From Bugulina stolonifera (lineage: Eukaryota > Bryozoa > Gymnolaemata > Cheilostomatida > Bugulidae): a DNA stretch of 64,000 bases. The notes below the pieces were generated by a model that was not told the DNA's origin, did no database searches, and saw nothing but the letters and a program-made list of their open reading frames with translations. Below, in pieces: positions 51,001-64,000 of the stretch. The stretch lies in NCBI GenBank assembly GCA_935421135.1, contig OW285194.1, positions 682,001 through 746,000 on the forward strand, in the 5' to 3' direction. The first letter of the stretch is position 1. Each line of letters starts with the position of its first letter. Made by a program: the position numbers and the translations under genes.

Positions 51001-51668
51001 TTGCATGCAATATTCAACTTTGCAAACATCAAACATAATGTCTGATTTGTGATTTTTGACAAATTCACTTGAGGTATTAGTTTGTAAACTAGTAGAAGAT
51101 GTTCAATATTGCATAAAAGTATGTTTTCAGTGTGATTTGTACCAAATTGCTGTCTGTAACAATGTGTTTCATTCACTTTTGCAATGTTCAGAATGCATAA
51201 TTTGAATGAAAATCAATAAAACATGACTTTGCATGCAATATTCAACTTTGCAAACATGTAAGATAATGTCAGATTTGTGATTTTTGTCAAATTCACTTGA
51301 GTTATTAGTTTGCAAACTAGTAGAAGATGTTCAATATTGCATAAAAGTAAGTTTTCAGTGTGTTTTGTATCAAATTGCTGTCTGTAACAATGTGTTTCAT
51401 TCACGTTTGCAATGTTCAGAATGCAAAATTTGAATGAAAATCAATAAAACATGACTTTGCATGCAATATTCAACTTTGCAAACATCAAACATAATGTCTG
51501 ATTTGCGATTTTTGACAAATTCACTTGAGGTATTAGTTTGTAAACTAGTAGAAGATGTTCAATATTGCATAAAAGTAAGTTTTCAGTGTGTTTTGTACCA
51601 AATTGCTGTCTGTAACAATGTGTTTCATTCACTTTTGCAATGTTCAGAATGCATAATTTGAATGAAAA
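48024..51668. repeat. Higher-order repeat E, copy 1 (16 monomers, 3645 bp)
   Basis: The order of sixteen monomers is repeated from 51669. Differences seen between the copies are single bases, such as GAGGTATAA (about 48914) against GAGGCATAA, CAATTTTGCAT (about 50650) against CAATATTGCAT, and TGTATCAAATT (about 51367) against TGTACCAAATT. Both copies share TGATTTTGATCAAA and GTGCTAAATTG. Divergence is low, implying recent amplification. Confidence 0.9.
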
Positions 51669-54600
51669 TCAATAAAACATGACTTTGCATGCAATATACA
51701 ACTTTGCAAACATGTAAGATAATGGCAGATTTGTGATTTTTGTCAAATTCACTTGAGTTATTAGTTTGTAAACTAGTAGAAGATGTTCAATATTGCATAA
51801 AAGTAAGTTTTCAGTGTGTTTTGTACCAAATTGCTGTCTGTAACAATGTGTTTCTTTCACTTTTGCAATGTTCAGAATGCATAATTTGAATGAAAATCAA
51901 TAAAACATGACTTTGCATGCAATATACAACTTTGCAAACATGTAAGATAATGTCAGATTTGTGATTTTTGTCAAATTCACTTCAGTTATTAGATTGTAAA
52001 CTAGTAGAAGATGTTCGATATTGCATAAAAGTAAGTTTTCAGTGTGTTTTGTACCAAATTGCTGTCTGTAACAATGTGTTTCATCCACTTTTGCAATGTT
52101 CAGAGGCATAATTTGAATGAAAATAAACAAAACATGACTTTGCATGCAATATTCAACTTTGCAAACATGTAAGATGATGTCAGATTGGTGATTTTTGTCA
52201 AATTCACTTGAGTTATTAGTTTGCAAACTAGTAGAAGATGTTCAATATTGCATAAAAGTAAGTTTTCAGTGTGTTTTGTACCAAATTGCTGTCTGTAACA
52301 ATGTGTTTCATTCACTTTTGCAATGTTCAGAATGCATAATTTGAATGAAAATCAATAAAACATGACTTTGCATGCAATATACAACTTTGCAAACATGTAA
52401 GATAATGTCAGATTTGTGATTTTTGTCAAATTCACTTCAGTTATTAGATTGCAAACTAGTAGAAGATGTTCAATATTGCATAAAAGTAAGTTTTCAGTGT
52501 GTTTTGTACCAAATTGCTGTCTGTAACAATGTGTTTCATTCACTTTTGCAATGTTCAGAGGCATAATTTGAATGAAAATAAACAAAACATGACTTTGCAT
52601 GCAATATTCAACTTTGCAAACGTGTAAGATGATGTCAGATTGGTGATTTTTGTCAAATTCACTTGAGTTATTAGTTTGTAAACTAGTAGAAGATGTTTAA
52701 TATTGCATAAAAGTAAGTTTTCATTGTGTTTTGTGCTAAATTGCTGTCTGTAACAATGTGTTTCATTCACTTTTGCAGTAATCAGAGTGCATAGTTTGAG
52801 TGAAAATCAATAAAACATGACTTTGCATGCAATATTCAACTTTGCAAACATCAAACATAATGTCTGATTTGTGATTTTTGACAAATTCACTTGAGGTATT
52901 AGTTTGTAAACTAGTAGAAGATGTTCAATATTGCATAAAAGTATGTTTTCAGTGTGATTTGTACCAAATTGCTGTCTGTAACAATGTGTTTCATTCACTT
53001 TTGCAATGTTCAGAATGCATAATTTGAATGAAAATCAATGAAACATGACTTTGCATGCAATATTCAACTTTGCACACATGAAACATAATGTCAGATTTGT
53101 GATTTTGATCAAATTCACTTCAGTTATTAGTTTGTAAACTAGTAGAAGATGTTCAATATTGCATAAAAGTAAGTTTTCAGTGTGTTTTGTACCAAACTGC
53201 TGTCTGTAACAATGTGTTTCATTCACTTTTGCAATGTTCAGAGTGCATAATTTGAATGAAAATCAATAAAACATGACTTTGCATGCAATATACAACTTTG
53301 CAAACATGTAAGATAATGGCAGATTTGTGATTTTTGTCAAATTCACTTGAGTTATTAGTTTGTAAACTAGTAGAAGATGTTCAATATTGCATAAAAGTAA
53401 GTTTTCAGTGTGTTTTATACCAAATTGCTGTGTGTAACAATGTGTTTCATTCACTTTTGCAATGTTCAGAATGCATAATTTGAATGAAAATCAATAAAAC
53501 ATGACTTTGCATGCAATATACAACCTTGCAAACATGTAAGATAATGTCAGATTTGTGATTTTTGTCAAATTCACTTGAGTTATTAGTTTGTAAACTAGTA
53601 GAAGATGTTCAATATTGCATAAAAGTAAGTTTTCAGTGTGTTTTGTACCAAATTGCTGTCTGTAACAATGTGTTTCATTCACTTTTGCAATGTTCAGAGT
53701 GCAAAATTTGAATGAAACTCAATAAAACTTGACTTTGCATGCAATATACAACTTTGCAAACATCAAACATAATGTCTGATTTGTGATTTTTGACAAATTC
53801 ACTTGAGTTATTAGTTTGTAAACTAGTAGAAGATGTTCAATATTGCATAAAAGTAAGTTTTCAGTGTGTTTTGTACCAAATTGCTGTCTGTAACAATGTG
53901 TTTCATTCACTTTTGCAATGTTCAGAATGCATAATTTGAATGAAAATCAATAAAACATGACTTTGCATGCAATATACAACTTTGCAAACATGTAAGATAA
54001 TGGCAGATTTGTGATTTTTGTCAAATTCACTTGAGTTATTAGTTTGTAAACTAGTAGAAGATGTTCAATATTGCATAAAAGTAAGTTTTCAGTGTGTTTT
54101 GTACCAAATTGCTGTCTGTAACAATGTGTTTCATTCACTTTTGCAATGTTCAGAGTGCAAAATTTGAATGAAACTCAATAAAACTTGACTTTGCATGCAA
54201 TATACAACTTTGCAAACATGCAAGATAATGTCAGATTTGTGATTTTTGTCAAATTCACTTGAGTTATTAGTTTGTAAACTAGTAGAAGATGTTCAATATT
54301 GCATAAAAGTAAGTTTTCAGTGTGTTTTGTACAAAATTGCTGTCTGTAACAATGTGTTTCATCCACTTTTGCAATGTTCAGAGGCATAATTTGAATGAAA
54401 ATAAACAAAACATGACTTTGCATGCAATATTCAACTTTGCAAACATGTAAGATGATGTCAGATTGGTGATTTTTGTCAAATTCACTTGAGTTATTAGTTT
54501 GCAAACTAGTAGAAGATGTTCAATATTGCATAAAAGTAAGTTTTCAGTGTGTTTTGTACCAAATTGCTGTCTGTAACAATGTGTTTCATTCACTTTTGCA

Positions 54601-55313
54601 ATGTTCAGAATGCATAATTTGAATGAAAATCAATAAAACATGACTTTGCATGCAATATTCAACTTTGCAAACATCAAACATAATGTCTGATTTGTGATTT
54701 TTGACAAATTCACTTGAGGTATTAGTTTGTAAACTAGTAGAAGATGTTCAATATTGCATAAAAGTATGTTTTCAGTGTGATTTGTACCAAATTGCTGTCT
54801 GTAACAATGTGTTTCATTCACTTTTGCAATGTTCAGAATGCATAATTTGAATGAAAATCAATAAAACATGACTTTGCATGCAATATTCAACTTTGCAAAC
54901 ATGTAAGATAATGTCAGATTTGTGATTTTTGTCAAATTCACTTGAGTTATTAGTTTGCAAACTAGTAGAAGATGTTCAATATTGCATAAAAGTAAGTTTT
55001 CAGTGTGTTTTGTACCAAATTGCTGTCTGTAACAATGTGTTTCATTCACGTTTGCAATGTTCAGAATGCAAAATTTGAATGAAAATCAATAAAACATGAC
55101 TTTGCATGCAATATTCAACTTTGCAAACATCAAACATAATGTCTGATTTGCGATTTTTGACAAATTCACTTGAGGTATTAGTTTGTAAACTAGTAGAAGA
55201 TGTTCAATATTGCATAAAAGTATGTTTTCAGTGTGTTTTGTACCAAATTGCTGTCTGTAACAATGTGTTTCATTCACTTTTGCAATGTTCAGAATGCATA
55301 ATTTGAATGAAAA
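51669..55313. repeat. Higher-order repeat E, copy 2 (16 monomers, 3645 bp)
   Basis: Monomer-for-monomer match of 48024-51668. It shares TGTTTCTTTCAC (about 51852, and 48207 in copy 1) and TGTTCGATATTG. It carries GTATGTTTTCAGTGTGTTTTG (in two parts, near 55220) in its last monomer where copy 1 has GTAAG. Confidence 0.9.
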
Positions 55314-58300
55314 TCAATAAAACATGACTTTGCATGCAATATACAACTTTGCAAACATGTAAGATAATGGCAGATTTGTGATTTTTGTCAAATTCACTTG
55401 AGTTATTAGTTTGTAAACTAGTAGAAGATGTTCAATATTGCATAAAAGTAAGTTTTCAGTGTGTTTTGTACCAAATTGCTGTCTGTAACAATGTGTTTCA
55501 TTCACTTTTGCAATGTTCAGAATGCATAATTTGAATGAAAATCAATAAAACATGACTTTGCATGCAATATACAACTTTGCAAACATGTAAGATAATGTCA
55601 GATTTGTGATTTTTGTCAAATTCACTTCAGTTATTAGATTGTAAACTAGTAGAAGATGTTCAATATTGCATAAAAGTAAGTTTTCAGTGTGTTTTGTACC
55701 AAATTGCTGTCTGTAACAATGTGTTTCATCCACTTTTGCAATGTTCAGAGGCATAATTTGAATGAAAATAAACAAAACATGACTTTGCATGCAATATTCA
55801 ACTTTGCAAACATGTAAGATGATGTCAGATTGGTGATTTTTGTCAAATTCACTTGAGTTATTAGTTTGCAAACTAGTAGAAGATGTTCAATATTGCATAA
55901 AAGTAAGTTTTCAGTGTGTTTTGTACCAAATTGCTGTCTGTAACAATGTGTTTCATTCACTTTTGCAATGTTCAGAATGCATAATTTGAATGAAAACAAT
56001 AAAACATGACTTTGCATGCAATATACAACTTTGCAAACATGTAAGATAATGTCAGATTTGTGATTTTTGTCAAATTCACTTCAGTTATTAGATTGCAAAC
56101 TAGTAGAAGATGTTCAATATTGCATAAAAGTAAGTTTTCAGTGTGTTTTGTACCAAATTGCTGTCTGTAACAATGTGTTTCATTCACTTTTGCAATGTTC
56201 AGAGGCATAATTTGAATGAAAATAAACAAAACATGACTTTGCATGCAATATTCAACTTTGCAAACGTGTAAGATGATGTCAGATTGGTGATTTTTGTCAA
56301 ATTCACTTGAGTTATTAGTTTGTGAACTAGTAGAAGATGTTTAATATTGCATAAAAGTAAGTTTTCATTGTGTTTTGTGCCAAATTGCTGTCTGTAACAA
56401 TGTGTTTCATTCACTTTTGCAGTAATCAGAGTGCATAGTTTGAGTGAAAATCAATAAAACATGACTTTGCATGCAATATTCAACTTTGCAAACATCAAAC
56501 ATAATGTCTGATTTGTGATTTTTGACAAATTCACTTGAGGTATTAGTTTGTAAACTAGTAGAAGATGTTCAATATTGCATAAAAGTATGTTTTCAGTGTG
56601 ATTTGTACCAAATTGCTGTCTGTAACAATGTGTTTCATTCACTTTTGCAATGTTCAGAATGCATAATTTGAATGAAAATCAATGAAACATGACTTTGCAT
56701 GCAATATTCAACTTTGCACACATGAAACATAATGTCAGATTTGTGATTTTGATCAAATTCACTTCAGTTATTAGTTTGTAAACTAGTAGAAGATGTTCAA
56801 TATTGCATAAAAGTAAGTTTTCAGTGTGTTTTGTACCAAACTGCTGTCTGTAACAATGTGTTTCATTCACTTTTGCAATGTTCAGAGTGCATAATTTGAA
56901 TGAAAATCAATAAAACATGACTTTGCATGCAATATACAACTTTGCAAACATGTAAGATAATGGCAGATTTGTGATTTTTGTCAAATTCACTTGAGTTATT
57001 AGTTTGTAAACTAGTAGAAGATGTTCAATATTGCATAAAAGTAAGTTTTCAGTGTGTTTTATACCAAATTGCTGTGTGTAACAATGTGTTTCATTCACTT
57101 TTGCAATGTTCAGAATGCATAATTTGAATGAAAATCAATAAAACATGACTTTGCATGCAATATACAACCTTGCAAACATGTAAGATAATGTCAGATTTGT
57201 GATTTTTGTCAAATTCACTTGAGTTATTAGTTTGTAAACTAGTAGAAGATGTTCAATATTGCATAAAAGTAAGTTTTCAGTGTGTTTTATACCAAATTGC
57301 TGTGTGTAACAATGTGTTTCATTCACTTTTGCAATGTTCAGAATGCATAATTTGAATGAAAATCAATAAAACATGACTTTGCATGCAATATACAACCTTG
57401 CAAACATGTAAGATAATGTCAGATTTGTGATTTTTGTCAAATTCACTTGAGTTATTAGTTTGTAAACTAGTAGAAGATGTTCAATATTGCATAAAAGTAA
57501 GTTTTCAGTGTGTTTTGTACCAAATTGCTGTCTGTAACAATGTGTTTCATTCACTTTTGCAATGTTCAGAGTGCAAAATTTGAATGAAACTCAATAAAAC
57601 TTGACTTTGCATGCAATATACAACTTTGCAAACATCAAACATAATGTCTGATTTGTGATTTTTGACAAATTCACTTGAGTTATTAGTTTGTAAACTAGTA
57701 GAAGATGTTCAATATTGCATAAAAGTAAGTTTTCAGTGTGTTTTGTACCAAATTGCTGTCTGTAACAATGTGTTTCATTCACTTTTGCAATGTTCAGAAT
57801 GCATAATTTGAATGAAAATCAATAAAACATGACTTTGCATGCAATATACAACTTTGCAAACATGTAAGATAATGGCAGATTTGTGATTTTTGTCAAATTC
57901 ACTTGAGTTATTAGTTTGTAAACTAGTAGAAGATGTTCAATATTGCATAAAAGTAAGTTTTCAGTGTGTTTTGTACCAAATTGCTGTCTGTAACAATGTG
58001 TTTCATTCACTTTTGCAATGTTCAGAGTGCAAAATTTGAATGAAACTCAATAAAACTTGACTTTGCATGCAATATACAACTTTGCAAACATGCAAGATAA
58101 TGTCAGATTTGTGATTTTTGTCAAATTCACTTGAGTTATTAGTTTGTAAACTAGTAGAAGATGTTCAATATTGCATAAAAGTAAGTTTTCAGTGTGTTTT
58201 GTACAAAATTGCTGTCTGTAACAATGTGTTTCATCCACTTTTGCAATGTTCAGAGGCATAATTTGAATGAAAATAAACAAAACATGACTTTGCATGCAAT

Positions 58301-59185
58301 ATTCAACTTTGCAAACATGTAAGATGATGTCAGATTGGTGATTTTTGTCAAATTCACTTGAGTTATTAGTTTGCAAACTAGTAGAAGATGTTCAATATTG
58401 CATAAAAGTAAGTTTTCAGTGTGTTTTGTACCAAATTGCTGTCTGTAACAATGTGTTTCATTCACTTTTGCAATGTTCAGAATGCATAATTTGAATGAAA
58501 ATCAATAAAACATGACTTTGCATGCAATATTCAACTTTGCAAACATCAAACATAATGTCTGATTTGTGATTTTTGACAAATTCACTTGAGGTATTAGTTT
58601 GTAAACTAGTAGAAGATGTTCAATATTGCATAAAAGTATGTTTTCAGTGTGATTTGTACCAAATTGCTGTCTGTAACAATGTGTTTCATTCACTTTTGCA
58701 ATGTTCAGAATGCATAATTTGAATGAAAATCAATAAAACATGACTTTGCATGCAATATTCAACTTTGCAAACATGTAAGATAATGTCAGATTTGTGATTT
58801 TTGTCAAATTCACTTGAGTTATTAGTTTGCAAACTAGTAGAAGATGTTCAATATTGCATAAAAGTAAGTTTTCAGTGTGTTTTGTACCAAATTGCTGTCT
58901 GTAACAATGTGTTTCATTCACGTTTGCAATGTTCAGAATGCAAAATTTGAATGAAAATCAATAAAACATGACTTTGCATGCAATATTCAACTTTGCAAAC
59001 ATCAAACATAATGTCTGATTTGCGATTTTTGACAAATTCACTTGAGGTATTAGTTTGTAAACTAGTAGAAGATGTTCAATATTGCATAAAAGTATGTTTT
59101 CAGTGTGTTTTGTACCAAATTGCTGTCTGTAACAATGTGTTTCATTCACTTTTGCAATGTTCAGAATGCATAATTTGAATGAAAA
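55314..59185. repeat. Higher-order repeat E, copy 3 (17 monomers, 3872 bp)
   Basis: Same order as the two preceding copies plus one extra monomer at 57135-57362. It also lacks one base at about 55997 (GAAAACAATAAAAC for GAAAATCAATAAAAC), giving 17 x 228 minus 4. The missing base and the TTTGTGAACTAG variant (about 56321) are shared with the partial fourth copy. Confidence 0.9.
57135..57362. repeat. Hybrid satellite monomer from unequal crossover
   Basis: This extra monomer starts like the one at 57363 (ACAACCTTGC, AATGTCAGATTTG) and ends like the one at 56907 (TTTATACCAAATTGCTGTGTG). The length is exactly 228 bp. It is absent from the equivalent place in the other three copies of this higher-order repeat. 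Confidence 0.85.
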
Positions 59186-61234
59186 TCAATAAAACATGAC
59201 TTTGCATGCAATATACAACTTTGCAAACATGTAAGATAATGGCAGATTTGTGATTTTTGTCAAATTCACTTGAGTTATTAGTTTGTAAACTAGTAGAAGA
59301 TGTTCAATATTGCATAAAAGTAAGTTTTCAGTGTGTTTTGTACCAAATTGCTGTCTGTAACAATGTGTTTCATTCACTTTTGCAATGTTCAGAATGCATA
59401 ATTTGAATGAAAATCAATAAAACATGACTTTGCATGCAATATACAACTTTGCAAACATGTAAGATAATGTCAGATTTGTGATTTTTGTCAAATTCACTTC
59501 AGTTATTAGATTGTAAACTAGTAGAAGATGTTCAATATTGCATAAAAGTAAGTTTTCAGTGTGTTTTGTACCAAATTGCTGTCTGTAACAATGTGTTTCA
59601 TCCACTTTTGCAATGTTCAGAGGCATAATTTGAATGAAAATAAACAAAACATGACTTTGCATGCAATATTCAACTTTGCAAACATGTAAGATGATGTCAG
59701 ATTGGTGATTTTTGTCAAATTCACTTGAGTTATTAGTTTGCAAACTAGTAGAAGATGTTCAATATTGCATAAAAGTAAGTTTTCAGTGTGTTTTGTACCA
59801 AATTGCTGTCTGTAACAATGTGTTTCATTCACTTTTGCAATGTTCAGAATGCATAATTTGAATGAAAACAATAAAACATGACTTTGCATGCAATATACAA
59901 CTTTGCAAACATGTAAGATAATGTCAGATTTGTGATTTTTGTCAAATTCACTTCAGTTATTAGATTGCAAACTAGTAGAAGATGTTCAATATTGCATAAA
60001 AGTAAGTTTTCAGTGTGTTTTGTACCAAATTGCTGTCTGTAACAATGTGTTTCATTCACTTTTGCAATGTTCAGAGGCATAATTTGAATGAAAATAAACA
60101 AAACATGACTTTGCATGCAATATTCAACTTTGCAAACGTGTAAGATGATGTCAGATTGGTGATTTTTGTCAAATTCACTTGAGTTATTAGTTTGTGAACT
60201 AGTAGAAGATGTTTAATATTGCATAAAAGTAAGTTTTCATTGTGTTTTGTGCCAAATTGCTGTCTGTAACAATGTGTTTCATTCACTTTTGCAGTAATCA
60301 GAGTGCATAGTTTGAGTGAAAATCAATAAAACATGACTTTGCATGCAATATTCAACTTTGCAAACATCAAACATAATGTCTGATTTGTGATTTTTGACAA
60401 ATTCACTTGAGGTATTAGTTTGTAAACTAGTAGAAGATGTTCAATATTGCATAAAAGTATGTTTTCAGTGTGATTTGTACCAAATTGCTGTCTGTAACAA
60501 TGTGTTTCATTCACTTTTGCAATGTTCAGAATGCATAATTTGAATGAAAATCAATGAAACATGACTTTGCATGCAATATTCAACTTTGCACACATGAAAC
60601 ATAATGTCAGATTTGTGATTTTGATCAAATTCACTTCAGTTATTAGTTTGTAAACTAGTAGAAGATGTTCAATATTGCATAAAAGTAAGTTTTCAGTGTG
60701 TTTTGTACCAAACTGCTGTCTGTAACAATGTGTTTCATTCACTTTTGCAATGTTCAGAGTGCATAATTTGAATGAAAATCAATAAAACATGACTTTGCAT
60801 GCAATATACAACTTTGCAAACATGTAAGATAATGGCAGATTTGTGATTTTTGTCAAATTCACTTGAGTTATTAGTTTGTAAACTAGTAGAAGATGTTCAA
60901 TATTGCATAAAAGTAAGTTTTCAGTGTGTTTTATACCAAATTGCTGTGTGTAACAATGTGTTTCATTCACTTTTGCAATGTTCAGAATGCATAATTTGAA
61001 TGAAAATCAATAAAACATGACTTTGCATGCAATATACAACCTTGCAAACATGTAAGATAATGTCAGATTTGTGATTTTTGTCAAATTCACTTGAGTTATT
61101 AGTTTGTAAACTAGTAGAAGATGTTCAATATTGCATAAAAGTAAGTTTTCAGTGTGTTTTGTACCAAATTGCTGTCTGTAACAATGTGTTTCATTCACTT
61201 TTGCAATGTTCAGAGTGCAAAATTTGAATGAAAC
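59186..61234. repeat. Higher-order repeat E, copy 4 (partial)
   Basis: It follows the order of copy 3 and shares its one-base deletion (about 59869), but it lacks the extra monomer. From 61235 the next monomer is of a different type from the expected one, and the array passes into an arrangement like that at 34684-36500. Confidence 0.82.
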
Positions 61235-64000
61235 TCAATAAAACTTGACTTTGCATGCAATATACAACTTTGCAAACATGCAAGATAATGTCAGATTTGT
61301 GATTTTTGTCAAATTCACTTGAGTTATTAGTTTGTAAACTAGTAGAAGATGTTCAATATTGCATAAAAGTAAATTTTCAGTGTGTTTTGTACCAAATTGC
61401 TGTCTGTAACAATGTGTTTCATTCACTTTTGCAATGTTCAGAATGCATAATTTGAATGAAAATCAATAAAACATGACTTTGCATGCAATATACAACTTTG
61501 CAAACATGTAAGATAATGGCAGATTTGTGATTTTTGTCAAATTCACTTGAGTTATTAGTTTGTAAACTAGTAGAAGATGTTCAATATTGCATAAAAGTAA
61601 GTTTTCAGTGTGTTTTGTACCAAATTGCTGTCTGTAACAATGTGTTTCATTCACTTTTGCAATGTTCAGAGTGCAAAATTTGAATGAAACTCAATAAAAC
61701 TTGACTTTGCATGCAATATACAACTTTGCAAACATGCAAGATAATGTCAGATTTGTGATTTTTGTCAAATTCACTTGAGTTATTAGTTTGTAAACTAGTA
61801 GAAGATGTTCAATATTGCATAAAAGTAAGTTTTCAGTGTGTTTTGTACCAAATTGCTGTCTGTAACAATGTGTTTCATTCACGTTTGCAATGTTCAGAAT
61901 GCAAAATTTGAATGAAAATCAATAAAACATGACTTTGCATGCAATATTCAACTTTGCAAACATCAAACATAATGTCTGATTTGCGATTTTTGACAAATTC
62001 ACTTGAGGTATTAGTTTGTAAACTAGTAGAAGATGTTCAATATTGCATAAAAGTATGTTTTCAGTGTGATTTGTACCAAATTGCTGTCTGTAACAATGTG
62101 TTTCATTCACTTTTGCAATGTTCAGAATGCATAATTTGAATGAAAATCAATAAAACATGATTTTGCATGCAATGTTTAACTTTGCAAACATGTAATATAA
62201 AGTCAGATTTGTGATTTTTGTCAAATTCACTTAAGTTATTAGTTTGTAAACTAGTAGAAGATGTTCAGTATTTCATAAAAGTAAGTTTTCAGTGTGTTTT
62301 GTACTAAATTGCTGTCTGTAACAATGTGTTTCGTTCACTTTTGCAATGTTCAGAATGCATAATTTGAATGAAAATCAATAAAACATGACTTTGCATGCAA
62401 TATACAACTTTGCAAACATGTAAGATAATGTCAGATTTGTGATTTTTGTCAAATTCACTTCAGTTATTAGATTGTAAACTAGTAGAAGATGTTCAATATT
62501 GCATAAAAGTAAGTTTTCAGTGTGTTTTGTACCAAATTGCTGTCTGTAGCAATGTGTTTCATTCACTTTTGCAATGTTCAGAGGCATAATTTGAATGAAA
62601 ATAAACAAAACATGACTTTGCATGCAATATTCAACTTTGCAAACGTGTAAGATGATGTCAGATTGGTGATTTTTGTCAAATTCACTTGAGTTATTAGTTT
62701 GTAAACTAGTAGAAGATGTTTAATATTGCATAAAAGTAAGTTTTCAGTGTGTTTTGTGCCAAATTGCTGTCTGTAACAATGTGTTTCATTCACTTTTGCA
62801 ATAATCAGAGTGCATAGTTTGAGTGAAAATCAATAAAACATGACTTTGCATGCAATATTCAACTTTGCAAACATGTAAGATAATGGCAGATTTGTGATTT
62901 TTGTCAAATTCACTTGAGTTATTAGTTTGTAAACTAGTAGAAGATGTTCAATATTGCATAAAAGTAAGTTTTCAGTGTGTTTTATACCAAATTGCTGTCT
63001 GTAACAATGTGTTTCATTCACTTTTGCAATGTTCAGAATGCATAATTTGAATGAAAATCAATAAAACATGACTTTGCATGCAATATACAACCTTGCAAAC
63101 ATGTAAGATAATGTCAGATTTGTGATTTTTGTCAAATTCACTTGAGTTATTAGTTTGTAAACTAGTAGAAGATGTTCAATATTGCATAAAAGTAAGTTTT
63201 CAGTGTGTTTTGTACCAAATTGCTGTCTGTAACAATGTGTTTCATTCACTTTTGCAATGTTCAGAGTGCAAAATTTGAATGAAACTCAATAAAACTTGAC
63301 TTTGCATGCAATATACAACTTTGCAAACATGCAAGATAATGTCAGATTTGTGATTTTTGTCAAATTCACTTGAGTTATTAGTTTGTAAACTAGTAGAAGA
63401 TGTTCAATATTGCATAAAAGTAAGTTTTCAGTGTGATTTGTACCAAATTGCTGTCTGTAACAATGTGTTTCATTCACTTTTGCAATGTTCAGAATGCATA
63501 ATTTGAATGAAAATCAATAAAACTTGACTTTGCATGCAATATACAACTTTGCAAACATGCAAGATAATGTCAGATTTGTGATTTTTGTCAAATTCACTTG
63601 AGTTATTAGTTTGTAAACTAGTAGAAGATGTTCAATATTGCATAAAAGTAAGTTTTCAGTGTGTTTTGTACCAAATTGCTGTCTGTAACAATGTGTTTCA
63701 TTCACTTTTGCAATGTTCAGAATGCATAATTTGAATGAAAATCAATAAAACATGACTTTGCATGCAATATACAACTTTGCAAACATGTAAGATAATGGCA
63801 GATTTGTGATTTTTGTCAAATTCACTTGAGTTATTAGTTTGGAAACTAGTAGAAGATGTTCAATATTGCATAAAAGTAAGTTTTCAGTGTGTTTTGTACC
63901 AAATTGCTGTCTGTAACAATGTGTTTCATTCACTTTTGCAATGTTCAGAATGCATAATTTGAATGAAAATCAATAAAACATGACTTTGCATGCAATATAC

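Larger units (their letters stand above)
42041..64000. repeat. Satellite DNA array, 228-bp monomer (right block, about 96 copies)
   Basis: This is the continuation of the same 228-bp satellite, in the same orientation and phase, resuming exactly at the right target-site duplication of the retrotransposon and running off the right edge of the window. It uses the same monomer types as the left block, with variants such as FSTKH-type and CYTQ-type monomers (named from the incidental minus-frame translation) confined mainly to 48000-61200. The best-preserved higher-order repeats of the window lie here. No genes are visible in this stretch. Confidence 0.98.

Noticed and set aside
2577..62139. Plus-strand 64-75-codon frames recurring in one monomer type (for example 2577-2777)
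   Set aside because: They occur only where single-base variants remove stops in that monomer type, overlap the equally incidental minus frames, and have no protein-family features.
1..64000. CRISPR array
   Set aside because: The repeat is 228 bp with no short-repeat/unique-spacer alternation, and the context is a eukaryotic satellite.
1..64000. CENP-B box in the satellite
   Set aside because: The known box needs a TTCG core and a CGGG end. The monomer is almost free of CpG and I found no such arrangement.
1..64000. 228-bp monomer as an ancient dimer of two related half-units of about 114 bp
   Set aside because: ATTCACTT occurs twice per monomer at 108/120 spacing, and AATATT words also recur, but the surrounding bases do not align well enough to support an internal duplication.
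1..64000. AATAAA once per monomer as functional polyadenylation signals
   Set aside because: The word is expected in 71% A+T DNA and is fixed by tandem copying. Nothing else indicates transcription units on that strand.

Overview
The window is a megasatellite-type tandem array interrupted by one retrotransposon. About 59.5 kb of the 64 kb is a single AT-rich satellite with a 228-bp monomer: roughly 165 tandem copies at 1-37592 and about 96 at 42041-64000, all in the same orientation. The only real protein-coding gene is the gag-pol gene of a compact LTR retrotransposon of the Ty3/gypsy (Metaviridae) type at 37593-42040. It lies on the minus strand and is inserted inside one satellite monomer. 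No host gene, tRNA, rRNA, CRISPR array or bacterial-type operon is visible.

The organism is a eukaryote and most probably an invertebrate animal. The element has the Mag/Steamer-like layout: one gag-pol frame, a tRNA-Leu-type primer binding site, very short LTRs, and no env or chromodomain. I lean towards a marine invertebrate such as a bivalve mollusc, but that is inference from element architecture only.

Satellite layout. Monomers fall into at least nine recognisable sequence types that recur in fixed order. This makes higher-order repeats (HORs) of about 15-18 monomers, 3.4-4.1 kb. Blocks I could pair by eye are 50-10758 (periods 4101 and 3417), 11214-17823 (period 3647), 17140-24201 (period 3645), 26481-28759 with 32634-34911 (period about 6152), and 48024-61234 (three full and one partial copy, periods 3645, 3645 and 3872). 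Period differences are whole monomers, as expected from unequal crossing-over. The monomer is about 29% G+C and its consensus has no CpG. It contains two perfect palindromes and many TTGCA/TGCAA words.

Retrotransposon layout, in element orientation (right to left): 5' LTR 41886-42040, primer binding site 41873-41885, gag-pol 41848-37898, a short 3' region with a tandem repeat, polypurine tract 37757-37748, and 3' LTR 37747-37593. A GTAAC target duplication flanks it. The two 155-bp LTRs are identical and the 1316-codon reading frame is uninterrupted with all catalytic motifs, so the insertion is young and may be competent. Gag packages the RNA, and protease, reverse transcriptase, RNase H and integrase copy and insert it.
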